NCBI GenBank assembly: GCA_009746045.1 | Contig: RPFO01000079.1 | Coordinates: forward strand, 1,206,785-1,270,784 | Reading direction: 5' to 3' | DNA from: Mesostigma viride | Taxonomy: Eukaryota; Streptophyta; Mesostigmatophyceae; Mesostigmatales; Mesostigmataceae | Length of the DNA: 64,000 bases | Made by a program: the position numbers and the translations under genes | Notes under the pieces: generated by a model | Databases searched by the model: none | What the model saw: the letters and a program-made list of their open reading frames with translations, nothing else | What the model was told of the DNA's origin: nothing | Shown here: in pieces, positions 1 through 8,393 of the stretch | Position numbering within the stretch: position 1 is the stretch's first letter | Layout of the letters: every line of letters begins with the position of its first letter

Positions 1-18
1 GATGCCACGCTGCCTGAT

Positions 19-399
19 TTGTCTAGCGCTTTTGAGGTCGGGCAGTTGGTCATGTTCCACAAGGAGAGCTCGCCCAGCGGCAAACGGGGCACCATGCAGG
101 GGCCTGGGGCCATCACAAAGTTAGACTGGCCGCTGCGGGTCATAGACATAGAGTGGAATGATCGGGTGTATAGGGTACCATGGGCATCGGTGGCAGGCTA
201 TAAGCAAGGGGATAGCATGGAGAGTGAGCTGGCAGCCAACAGGGCACTGGGGTGGGTAGTGAAGGATAATGCGCCTGTCGTAGCATCTGAGGTGGTACCC
301 CACGGGTCGCTCCCAGGGGCAGACACAGCTACACCCCCCCCTCCCCTGGGCCCCAATATGACCCCGTGGATGGGTGGGATGAGGATGGGGTGGGTTTGA
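19..399 (+). CDS. Copia-type integrase C-terminal tail
   Basis: This 126-residue reading contains a small beta-rich SH3-like stretch (FEVGQLVMFHKE, then GKRGTMQGPGAI, then VYRVPWASVAGY). That pattern is usual for the DNA-binding tail of LTR-element integrases, where a GxLVxF strand is followed by a GP turn. The rest of integrase would lie upstream of the window. It is followed by a Pro/Thr-rich stretch. The assignment rests on pattern and on position just upstream of the RT block. Confidence 0.5.
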   Translation: MSSAFEVGQLVMFHKESSPSGKRGTMQGPGAITKLDWPLRVIDIEWNDRVYRVPWASVAGYKQGDSMESELAANRALGWVVKDNAPVVASEVVPHGSLPGADTATPPPPLGPNMTPWMGGMRMGWV

Positions 400-2684
400 C
401 GGGACCTAGTGCACGTAGTGACTCACCTCCTGTGCTAGCCACGGATAATGTGGGAGGCCCGCCTAGCGTGGCCTCGCCGGAGGGTCAGGGTCCTGCCCAT
501 GCGCCTCGCCCACCTAGGGACCTGGCTTCAACGGTCACGGCCTTGTGGCGTGCTCAGGCGCTTAAAGCGAAAGCTGCATCAGGGGTGGCTCAGGTCAAAA
601 CTCTCTCACAGGGGGTCAGGCCGGTTAAGTCAGCCTTGTTTCCTACGTGTAGACCGTGGCAGCTGGTGGCTGTGGACACGCAAGCATCCGTGTCTATTAT
701 CTCTCGTCGGGCAGCCACCCTGTATCCAGTGCTAGAGTCGCCGTACAAATCGGTGACCGACTTTGCAGGCACTTCGGCATATCAAGTTACCGGGATGGTG
801 GTGCTGCCGGTGTTGGGCATTGACACGCCGTTTCACGTCGTGGATGGCTACGAGGATGTGGCCTTGCTGGGCGAACCTTTCGTATCATACCCGGGGTTCT
901 CAGTGTCCGCTGACTTGCTGTCAGTCGCGGGGGTGGGCAGCATCCCGCTTCGCGAGTACCACGCTCCATTGGGGGTGGTGGTCGGGCAGCCCGGCGTCGT
1001 GCGGCGCTTACCGATGGCGGCGTTTTCCACACCGCCGCTCGTCCAGTCCATCATTCAGCCTCAGGATTGGCACCCGCGCAGCTTCGGCCTCCACTCACAC
1101 TCACTGGCGGCGGATAGCCCTGTGACGTGGGAGCAACTTGTCCTGGACTGTCAAGATCCTCTCAAGTTTGCTTTGTGGCGCGACGCGTTCATTCGAGCCA
1201 AGGAGCAGTGGCGAGAGCGCGAGGTCTACCGAGGATTGGAGAGTGTGCCAGCCGGGGCCACGCGGTTGCGGTTGAAGTTCGTGCTCACCTACAAGCCGGA
1301 CGAGACCAACTCTTCGGTGGTGTTCCGGGTAAGGCCCGTGGTCACGGAGACGAAGGGGTCCTCCCCGCTGGATGCCAAGGATCTTTATACCCCTGGGCTC
1401 AACCATGTTTCGCATCGGCTACTGACGGTCATCTACTTGGGCAAGCGGAACGCGGGCAAGGACTACGGGATGTGGTGCGGTGACTTTCAGCGGGCATTCC
1501 TCCACAGCGACGCTGGGGTCGCGCAGCAAACATGGCAAGGCACCCGCTACGTGGTGAAGGTCCCGGTGGTCTGGCAGGATGGCACCATTGGCAGCGAGTA
1601 TATCGAGCTGTTGACAGGGGTGGAGGGGCTGCAGAGCTCTCCCATCATCTTCCGCATTTCCGCGGAGGAGGTCTTGCAGAGCTTAGGGGCCACGTACCAT
1701 CGCGCGGATCCTAACTTCTTTGTGGTCCCCACCGGCGTCCCTGGCGAGCCAGCCCTCTTCGTGTGGCATGGCGATGACTTCAAGCTGGTGGCACCTCGCA
1801 CCTTTGCTACCCAGTTTCTTGCTGCAGTGGCGGCTAAGTTTCCCCTGGGCAGGGCGGTGGATCATGAGGAGGGTAAACCCGTGGTGTTTTGCGGCGTGCA
1901 GTCTACGTTGCAGCGGGATTCGCGTTCTGGCGAATGGGTCATGCACATGCAGGATAGCCGCAACTATGTGGTTGACCTGCTGGCCGACCTCCCGTCCCCG
2001 CTGTTGGCAACCCATGGGCCCTCGGTTAAGGGCAAGCTCGGGTGGTTGGCGGACACGGTGGCACCTGATTTGGCAGTGCTCGCTCGCCTGCCCGATGATG
2101 TGCTGGAAGGACTAGGGTCCATTCATGTTCGGCGGCAGCTGGCCATGACGCCCGGCATTGTGCTTCGTGGGCTCGATTGCTCACAGCCGGTGCACCTCGA
2201 GATAGTGACGGATGCTAATCTAGAGACGCGCACAGTCAGCCAAGTGCGGGCCCGCATGGGGGCACTGTTCTTTATCAGCAATGAGGGCCAGCCTGGCATG
2301 TTGTTAGATTGGTACTCGCGCTTGCACAGCCGCATTGCCACTAGCCCCAACACGGCTGAATGCCGGGGCATTGTTTCAGCTATCTCACATGGCATGTGGC
2401 TGCGGTACTTGCTGGGTTGGGTATTTGGCTCGTGTGGGTTCACTCTTCACTGGACTAGCACGGTGCACACTGACTCACAAAGTTGTTTGGCCTTCCTTGA
2501 CAATCCCTATGCGCGGTCACAGGACGTTGATTACCTCGTACTCGCTGAGGCGGCCTCCTGCGTCACGCGTCTCCAGCACATCGCGGATGAACTCAATCCC
2601 GCGGATGCACTCACCAAGGAGGCGCGGGAGGCTGCCCCGCAGTACGCAGTGTTGCGCAAGCGCATGACGATGCAACACCCGTGA
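366..2684 (+). CDS. Copia-type pol: protease-like, RT and RNase H
   Basis: This 772-residue reading carries three blocks. Near residues 100-200 an aspartic-protease-like core is visible (VDTQASVSIIS, later a hydrophobic ALLGEPF). From about 255 to 500 lies a copia-type reverse transcriptase: RLKFVLTYKPD resembles the fingers motif, MWCGDFQRAFLHSD is motif A, and LFVWHGDDFKL is motif C with the catalytic Asp pair. From about 600 to 760 lies RNase H (IVTDANLETR, SPNTAECRGIV, VHTDSQSCLAF, then HIADELNPADALTKE). The protein would make element cDNA in cytoplasmic particles. The protease-like core sits after the integrase tail rather than before it, which differs from the usual copia order and is raised as a finding. 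Confidence 0.8.
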   Translation: MDGWDEDGVGLTGPSARSDSPPVLATDNVGGPPSVASPEGQGPAHAPRPPRDLASTVTALWRAQALKAKAASGVAQVKTLSQGVRPVKSALFPTCRPWQLVAVDTQASVSIISRRAATLYPVLESPYKSVTDFAGTSAYQVTGMVVLPVLGIDTPFHVVDGYEDVALLGEPFVSYPGFSVSADLLSVAGVGSIPLREYHAPLGVVVGQPGVVRRLPMAAFSTPPLVQSIIQPQDWHPRSFGLHSHSLAADSPVTWEQLVLDCQDPLKFALWRDAFIRAKEQWREREVYRGLESVPAGATRLRLKFVLTYKPDETNSSVVFRVRPVVTETKGSSPLDAKDLYTPGLNHVSHRLLTVIYLGKRNAGKDYGMWCGDFQRAFLHSDAGVAQQTWQGTRYVVKVPVVWQDGTIGSEYIELLTGVEGLQSSPIIFRISAEEVLQSLGATYHRADPNFFVVPTGVPGEPALFVWHGDDFKLVAPRTFATQFLAAVAAKFPLGRAVDHEEGKPVVFCGVQSTLQRDSRSGEWVMHMQDSRNYVVDLLADLPSPLLATHGPSVKGKLGWLADTVAPDLAVLARLPDDVLEGLGSIHVRRQLAMTPGIVLRGLDCSQPVHLEIVTDANLETRTVSQVRARMGALFFISNEGQPGMLLDWYSRLHSRIATSPNTAECRGIVSAISHGMWLRYLLGWVFGSCGFTLHWTSTVHTDSQSCLAFLDNPYARSQDVDYLVLAEAASCVTRLQHIADELNPADALTKEAREAAPQYAVLRKRMTMQHP

Positions 2685-2900
2685 GCCACACAGGGTTACG
2701 GCTCGGGCGCTTTATGAATACAGCCATAACTCACCCTGTGTTGCTAGCATTCACGAATATCATGGTGGTAGTTTTTTTGCTTGTCCTGACCATACCCTAG
2801 CCACGTTGGACGGTGCCTTGGGCCCGTCGGCGGGTCACTGGTCCTAATAAATGGGTCACCTTTTGTCTGGTGGCATAGTTGTTTTTTTCTCGCTACTTAT

Positions 2901-3400
2901 TACATCACTATTCATGTGTGATCACAAGGGCGCGGGTCGATACCGTGGTGATTTTGACGGCCTTGAGGCCCCCTTGAGTTCCCTACCTTAGAGGGTTTTG
3001 TATGATCTGCATTTGATGTAATTATTTTGATAATTAATCAAAGAACAAAAGAGTATGTCGGAGTTGAGTAACTCTAGAGCCCTAGGATCTGGCTCTGAGT
3101 TCCCCATGTCCGTCCGCACGCCATCCGCTAGCGTCCGCTCAGCCGCCGGCTATAATCCGGCGGTCCGATGCGGGCGACCGGTCTAAGGGCGGCGCCTAGG
3201 GCCGGCGCCACCTAGGCCCCAGTCCGGGGCCTTATCCGGGTCAGTACGGACGGCTAGCTTGTCCCACGGTTACGGCTAACCGGATAGGGTTTGCTGGCTA
3301 AGACATAAACCAGTGGTGGGCCAGCTCCGACAGTAGTTCTCTGTGTTCACCTTATCCCAAGCTCAACGTGACCGACCGCCATAGCTGAGCCGGTCGGGCA
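2901..3400. other. Non-coding; possible LTR or flank
   Basis: No gene is seen. The sequence holds a GC-rich palindromic stretch around 3150-3230 (gccggc/ggcgcc boxes) and runs directly into the Penelope-like element. It may include the 3' LTR of the copia element, but without the 5' LTR for comparison this cannot be settled. Confidence 0.3.
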
Positions 3401-3410
3401 TTAACTATAT

Positions 3411-3834
3411 CAAAGAGACAACCAGCGCAGGCCAGAAATCGGGAGAATCCGGACCATGGTAGCTCGAGCCTGCCGTTATCTTTTCCGCGTTTTCGAGTCG
3501 TTCAGGATGATGAAGATGAATGGTGATGGAAATGTGTATCCTTGTGCATTGAAATTATGGCTGGCTTACGTGTGGAGCGACTAGATGACCTAGACGGTGG
3601 GGCCGGAAACAGCATGCTTGATCAGGGCGTGTGTTTCTAGCCTAACTGGCCGGGAGTGTCTAGTGGTGAGCACCATTGCTGCGATCGCTCTCCCACCATT
3701 TACGAGGAAATACCCGCAAATGGAAAACCACTGAAAAGGTCTAGCTAGTCAGTCATCACGTTAGCCATGCCATGATTCCAAACGTCCAAGAACTGCACAC
3801 GGTGCAAAGGCAAAAAGCCGGAGGACAGCACTTT
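3411..3834 (-). repeat. PLE pseudo-LTR, 3' copy
   Basis: This is the terminal repeat at the element's 3' side on the minus strand. It matches 7961-8384 base for base as read. Its outer end, read on the minus strand, is ctggttgtctctttgata. This tail recurs at many truncated copies in the window. Confidence 0.88.
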
Positions 3835-3966
3835 CAAATGTGCGGCGGGAACCAAAAGCCCGCGGATGCCAGAAAACATCGTGTTGCGGCAGCGACGCGA
3901 CGATGTGGACAACGAATCCAGTGCCAAGCTCGGAACGGCCGCAAAGGAGATCTGGCATCACAGGGT

Positions 3967-6288
3967 TCAGATGTGCGGAGATACTATGCGATCCAGCCGG
4001 TCCACGACCTGTTTGTAGAGCTTGTGCCAAGGGGCAGCACCGAACAGATGTGGGTGACGTTGCAAAAAACATCGGACTTGACGGAGCATAATGGCTCGGT
4101 CATAGTCTTTGACCAATAAACGCTGCAAGAGTTCAACAAGAGTCGTGATGAAATCAACACGATAAGAACAAAGACGGGAAAAACGATGTAACTGAGAAAG
4201 AACAACACCATATTTTGCTGTGTGGGAAAGGAGACTGTGAATATCGGGGTAACGAATAAAAGGAATTTGCTGGTATTTAGGATCCTTGCGCTTATCATAG
4301 ATAGCCGTACGCCAGCCCTTCTTGTTATGGGTAATGTTAAGATCGAGGTAATTGCAATGAGTATCCTCCGACGTGAGCTTTAATGTGAGGGACGCTTGCG
4401 GGTAGATGCCAGGCAGACCAGCGGTGATATACAAATGGGTTGCGAAATCAGGGTTGTCGAAAGCGATGACATCATCAATGTATCGACATGTATGGATAAA
4501 ACGCCTGATGAGAACATCATCGTTTGAGGCAATGAGATTCTCCATGAATGCAAGCTCATAAGTGTATAGATAGAGGTTTGCAAGGAGCCCGGCACAGTTA
4601 GTGCCCATAGGGATGCCGATAGCTTGTTGGTATACATTGCCCGCAAAACAGATGAAGGTGTTATCAACAAGATAAGAGATCCAATGGACAAGGTCAGCCT
4701 TCGTGATAATATAATTATAACCATCCCGCACGATAGCACCTGCCGCGATCCCTGAGAGCCACGTTGCCGTGGGCTTGGTCTGAGAAACACGCACGTGCAG
4801 GTGGTTGCGCCCGTGAGGCCTACGTGCATACAGACGAGTAAGGAGGCTATCTAAACGAGCTTTCAAATCGTGCAAATCTAGTGTGGTATATAGAGTGGTG
4901 AAATCATAGGTGGCTATGGGCATAGGTATACGTTTCTCTGCTGCTGTCTTAGAACGGCTAAGGGCGGCAAGGCGTAGGCGTACTTGGGCTGAGTCTATGA
5001 CGATCCAACTACCAGCGCATTCATACCCGGCATTCGACAGCACCTCCACCCATAATGCATTGGCTTCGGGGAGAAGAGCATTCAAAGCATGGCAGATGAG
5101 TTTCGAGAGAGGCATCAGTGGGGCTGAATGCGACGCAGCAATGGTGCGCAAAGCAACAGGAGTTTTGTGCAGCTTAAGAGTGAGATACAGATATGGGAAC
5201 GTAGTGGTGGTGGCGCGTCGCTGCCGCTTAAGGAATGCCCGAGCAAAAATGTTTTGGCTGTGCAGAAAAGCCCGATGAGCAGCGGTGATACTGGCGGTGG
5301 ACTGTGCACGCTGAACATAGGTAGGGCTGGACGCCAACTCGTGTTGCAAAGTAGCAAGGTAGTGCTTCTTGCATATGAAAGCAAAGTTGTTGGCACTCTT
5401 GTCAACACACGTGATGATAAAGTCCTGCTTGAAGTGGTCAAGAAGTGCTTTATCTGTGGTGTTGAGCCAGGTGGTGCGGTGGACCTGCTGGAGACGGTAA
5501 TCAAGCCTGGTGAGACGTGCATTGCATTCGTGAATGACGGCGCGAAACCACGGTTCCATGGCAAGGGGAGCAAGCTGTAGGTCCGTGCTCATGGCATTGC
5601 AAAATTTGCGCAGTGATGTGGAGAGCAGTGCATTCACCTCTTTGGCACACGTGCGCTGGACCCACGGCCGAAACTTGGTGCCTTTGGCAAAAAGGTCTAC
5701 AAGCGTGTGGCTCGGCAGGATGCTGAGGTCAGCGGTCATGACGTGCTGTGAGGTGGGATCAAGGTACTTGAAATACCGTTGTTGTTGGCAGGGGCAGGGC
5801 CCTGCCAAGATGGTGGCCAGCTCGGTGGGCGTTGTATCGCGGCTGACCTTCCCGTTGCTGAAAACCATTTGTCCCAAGGTGGGAGAGTAATGCCAGGCAG
5901 CAATGGGAGTGCCGAAAGTGTTGCGCACCACGAGCGGCATCGCAGCCTGCACTTGCGGCAAATGCAGAATGTGTGGCAAACACAGCTCATCCATCGCAGC
6001 ATGAATGAAAGGTGAGATCAGCAAACGGCGCGGACGCAGTGCATCTGCATTCCCATTGACACGGTGCCGAATGATACGTGAGAGAAGGCCTCGCAGACTA
6101 GTGGCATGGGAGCGGGGGACTTGCAGATCAGCTGGGGAGCACGACCCGACGGCAATGTGTAAGCTGGTAAGCTTCTTCAAGCTGCAGGCTTCGAGATAGG
6201 ATGCATGAAAGTTGCCGCGTTGCATAAGCCGAGACATGTGACGTAAGCAGCGGAGACTGGTGGAGTAAAGGGAAGGATCGGTGGACAC
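3967..6288 (-). CDS. Penelope-type reverse transcriptase
   Basis: This 773-residue protein copies element RNA in the nucleus by target-primed synthesis. A conserved PLE upstream segment is present: CPC near 165-167, then HVMTADL and GTKFRP near 182-208. A VDKSAN box at 295-300 matches the 'DKG' region of PLEs. KLHKTP is at 372-377. Catalytic motif A is DFTTLYT (462-468), motif B is GIPMGTNCAG (558-567), and motif C is RYIDD (602-606), so both catalytic Asp sites are intact. The first available start is a GTG at 6288. It overlaps the GIY-YIG frame by about 110 nt in another frame, so the two domains are either separate products, joined by a frameshift, or split by a small indel. The C-terminal third is repeated at 30769-31221 and 32994-33396. 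Confidence 0.9.
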   Translation of the reverse strand: MSTDPSLYSTSLRCLRHMSRLMQRGNFHASYLEACSLKKLTSLHIAVGSCSPADLQVPRSHATSLRGLLSRIIRHRVNGNADALRPRRLLISPFIHAAMDELCLPHILHLPQVQAAMPLVVRNTFGTPIAAWHYSPTLGQMVFSNGKVSRDTTPTELATILAGPCPCQQQRYFKYLDPTSQHVMTADLSILPSHTLVDLFAKGTKFRPWVQRTCAKEVNALLSTSLRKFCNAMSTDLQLAPLAMEPWFRAVIHECNARLTRLDYRLQQVHRTTWLNTTDKALLDHFKQDFIITCVDKSANNFAFICKKHYLATLQHELASSPTYVQRAQSTASITAAHRAFLHSQNIFARAFLKRQRRATTTTFPYLYLTLKLHKTPVALRTIAASHSAPLMPLSKLICHALNALLPEANALWVEVLSNAGYECAGSWIVIDSAQVRLRLAALSRSKTAAEKRIPMPIATYDFTTLYTTLDLHDLKARLDSLLTRLYARRPHGRNHLHVRVSQTKPTATWLSGIAAGAIVRDGYNYIITKADLVHWISYLVDNTFICFAGNVYQQAIGIPMGTNCAGLLANLYLYTYELAFMENLIASNDDVLIRRFIHTCRYIDDVIAFDNPDFATHLYITAGLPGIYPQASLTLKLTSEDTHCNYLDLNITHNKKGWRTAIYDKRKDPKYQQIPFIRYPDIHSLLSHTAKYGVVLSQLHRFSRLCSYRVDFITTLVELLQRLLVKDYDRAIMLRQVRCFLQRHPHLFGAAPWHKLYKQVVDRLDRIVSPHI

Positions 6289-7022
6289 ATGTGTGGAAGG
6301 TGGAGGGGCCGGGGTGACGCTGGGGGATAGGGGCGATATGGGTGGAGATTGTGCTTCAGACGCCAGGCACGGATGAACATAAGAGGGCGGGGACGGAGGG
6401 GAGGCGGGCGGCGGCGAGACCGAGCTTTGAAACTCTTGCCTTCAATGCAAAAACCGTGGGGCAGAAATGCATGTAACATTCGTTTCCAAAACGTTTCCCG
6501 ATGCCCTGCGGCTTTGCGAAAAGCGGCGCCGGTAAAGGTGCCGGGGACATGTTCCAAGGGGACGACTCGCCAATCCCACCACCCGTATTGGGCCATGGCG
6601 CCATGTAGGGGGGTGTCGTCGTTGGCGGCAGGGCGGCCAATATGAAGGCGGCGTGCCGCTCGGACATGTTCCTGAAAACGCGTCCAGGCATCCCGTTGCG
6701 TCTGGCCAACGTAGATACGCTGAGGGTACCTGCGGTTGTAAATGGCATAAATGACGCGATGGGTGCTTACGGGGTGTGGGCGAGTGGAGTTGGTAAGCGA
6801 CAAATGCGTGCGCTGTAAGCGCCGGAGGCGACGTAGAGTATGGTCATCCTTGCAGTGATGGTTATGGCGCGTGTTGATGCGACAACGCTTCCGCCATGCC
6901 TGTGAGGAGATACGATAGGGGAACTGCCGAGAAATAGCAGTGTACTTCCGGTAATCAATGCCACTGGATTGCCGTATTCTGTGGAGGGTAAGAGCATGCC
7001 AGAAAGTCATAAGGTGTTTCAT
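6177..7022 (-). CDS. GIY-YIG endonuclease domain protein of the PLE
   Basis: This 281-residue reading lies upstream of the RT in element orientation. The GIY-YIG core is IYAIYN (91-96) followed by IYVGQT (103-108). The downstream RFQEH (115-119) supplies the usual Arg and His, and an HRETFWKRM stretch about 60 residues later supplies the expected Glu. A basic N-terminal stretch with Cys and His (CRINTRHNHHC, residues 47-57) could bind zinc. The C-terminal 80 residues are Pro/Arg-rich linker. The enzyme would nick target DNA to prime reverse transcription. In most Penelope elements this domain is C-terminal to RT, so this is the permuted form. Confidence 0.85.
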   Translation of the reverse strand: MKHLMTFWHALTLHRIRQSSGIDYRKYTAISRQFPYRISSQAWRKRCRINTRHNHHCKDDHTLRRLRRLQRTHLSLTNSTRPHPVSTHRVIYAIYNRRYPQRIYVGQTQRDAWTRFQEHVRAARRLHIGRPAANDDTPLHGAMAQYGWWDWRVVPLEHVPGTFTGAAFRKAAGHRETFWKRMLHAFLPHGFCIEGKSFKARSRRRPPPLRPRPLMFIRAWRLKHNLHPYRPYPPASPRPLHLPHMCPPILPFTPPVSAAYVTCLGLCNAATFMHPISKPAA

Positions 7023-7960
7023 GATGATTCAGATGCACTGAGAGCTAAGACATCAAACAGAACCAGAGCGGAGCATATTGAGGTAAGTCAATATTCACTG
7101 CGTAACACCCGTTACGCGATAGCGGTGGTCCATGATGCATCTCCCCGGGGCAGGATGTGGCTAACAACACAGCTGAATGGACTCGGAACATGTGGATTCC
7201 CAGTGGGGGGGCCTTCCAATTGTCATACTTGACACCTCTTTCCTGTAACGAAAAGATTTCCCTTCTTCATGTTCCAGATGAGTCACCGTGCTCCTGCCTT
7301 TGTGTTTTTTTGGCGTTTGTAAAGAGATATGGGAGGGTAAACAAAAGCAAAGGCTGATATTGCCGTGTGGGGGGCCCGATCCTTGGTTAGTCTCTCAAGT
7401 GCCCACAGAAAAACACGAGAGTAGCACACACAGCGCGCAGCCCAGCCTAGCTCCCTCAGTAAAAGTAAAAGAAAAAGGACAAGAACAGCAAAACAAACGA
7501 GAACAAGAAAAAGAACAAAACACAGACACGTAGTGCAATGTGAGCGGAATGATGGAGGAAGGTGAGAGGGGGACATCGTATTGAATGTGTAGGCATTGAG
7601 GCAGCCGAAGCGTCCCATCCCCGGGTACATTCGTGGCTTTCAAAAAAGCCACAACCTGCGTGGAAGAGGAAAATGCAGGAACGATGAGTATGATCCTGAA
7701 AACGAGGTTGAGGAAACGCGGAGAGGAAATGCCGGCCGCTGAAACGATTCCGATGGAACTATGGGTTTCGCCGACATGAGGCGGTGCAGCTGACTATCTC
7801 TATGGTGTCGTGTGTGACCGGGAGTGCCGGTTCACGTGCGCACTCGTCGGACTAGCCCGACGACATGTGTGCTTGGTTGCCCACGGCTGAAATCCTCTTG
7901 CCCGTCATGCAAAGGCCACGCCTCCTAGCCGAAAACGAACTATATTCAACCAATCTAATA
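7023..7960 (-). other. PLE 5' leader between pLTR and endonuclease
   Basis: This is about 940 bp of non-coding sequence between the 5' pseudo-LTR and the GIY-YIG frame. It includes an A-rich purine tract (7450-7530). No convincing conserved protein is seen. It should contain the 5' untranslated region. Confidence 0.5.
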
Positions 7961-8384
7961 TCAAAGAGACAACCAGCGCAGGCCAGAAATCGGGAGAATC
8001 CGGACCATGGTAGCTCGAGCCTGCCGTTATCTTTTCCGCGTTTTCGAGTCGTTCAGGATGATGAAGATGAATGGTGATGGAAATGTGTATCCTTGTGCAT
8101 TGAAATTATGGCTGGCTTACGTGTGGAGCGACTAGATGACCTAGACGGTGGGGCCGGAAACAGCATGCTTGATCAGGGCGTGTGTTTCTAGCCTAACTGG
8201 CCGGGAGTGTCTAGTGGTGAGCACCATTGCTGCGATCGCTCTCCCACCATTTACGAGGAAATACCCGCAAATGGAAAACCACTGAAAAGGTCTAGCTAGT
8301 CAGTCATCACGTTAGCCATGCCATGATTCCAAACGTCCAAGAACTGCACACGGTGCAAAGGCAAAAAGCCGGAGGACAGCACTT
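7961..8384 (-). repeat. PLE pseudo-LTR, 5' copy
   Basis: Direct repeat of 3411-3834, same orientation and length, with no difference seen. It is the upstream (promoter-side) copy in element orientation. A convincing hammerhead ribozyme core, known in some other PLE terminal repeats, was not found by eye. Confidence 0.88.
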
Positions 8385-8393
8385 TAACTATAT

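Larger units (their letters stand above)
1..2900 (+). mobile_element. Ty1/copia-type LTR retrotransposon, 3' part
   Basis: The window opens inside an LTR retrotransposon. The recognisable parts are an integrase C-terminal tail (19-399), then an aspartic-protease-like segment, a copia-type reverse transcriptase and RNase H (366-2684), then non-coding sequence that should hold the 3' LTR. The 5' LTR, gag and integrase core lie outside the window, so neither LTR can be delimited and no age can be set from LTR divergence. The right limit near 2900 is a guess. The RT/RNase H style (an HGDDF catalytic box, and the HIADELNPADALTKE tail typical of copia RNase H) supports copia over gypsy. It is incomplete in this window, and the pol block otherwise looks largely whole. 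Confidence 0.8.
3411..8383 (-). mobile_element. Penelope-like element, N-terminal GIY-YIG type
   Basis: This 4.97-kb element reads on the minus strand. It is bounded by two direct 424-bp pseudo-LTRs (3411-3834 and 7961-8384) that I read as identical. Between them are a GIY-YIG endonuclease (7022-6177) and a Penelope-type reverse transcriptase (6288-3967). The sequence ttaactatat sits immediately left (3401-3410) and right (8384-8393), an apparent TSD of about 10 bp; the terminal ttt makes the exact edge ambiguous by 2-3 bp. The right flank also carries a second ttaactatatgtatac unit in tandem. Canonical Penelope elements carry GIY-YIG C-terminal to RT; here it precedes RT, as described for Chlamys/Naiad PLEs in green algae and some animals. 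Identical pLTRs imply a very young insertion. Confidence 0.88.

Noticed and set aside
3411-3834. Hammerhead ribozyme in the PLE terminal repeat
   Set aside because: The minus strand has ctgaacgactcgaaa, loosely like CUGANGA...GAAA, but with one extra base in the core and no convincing flanking stems or cleavage site.
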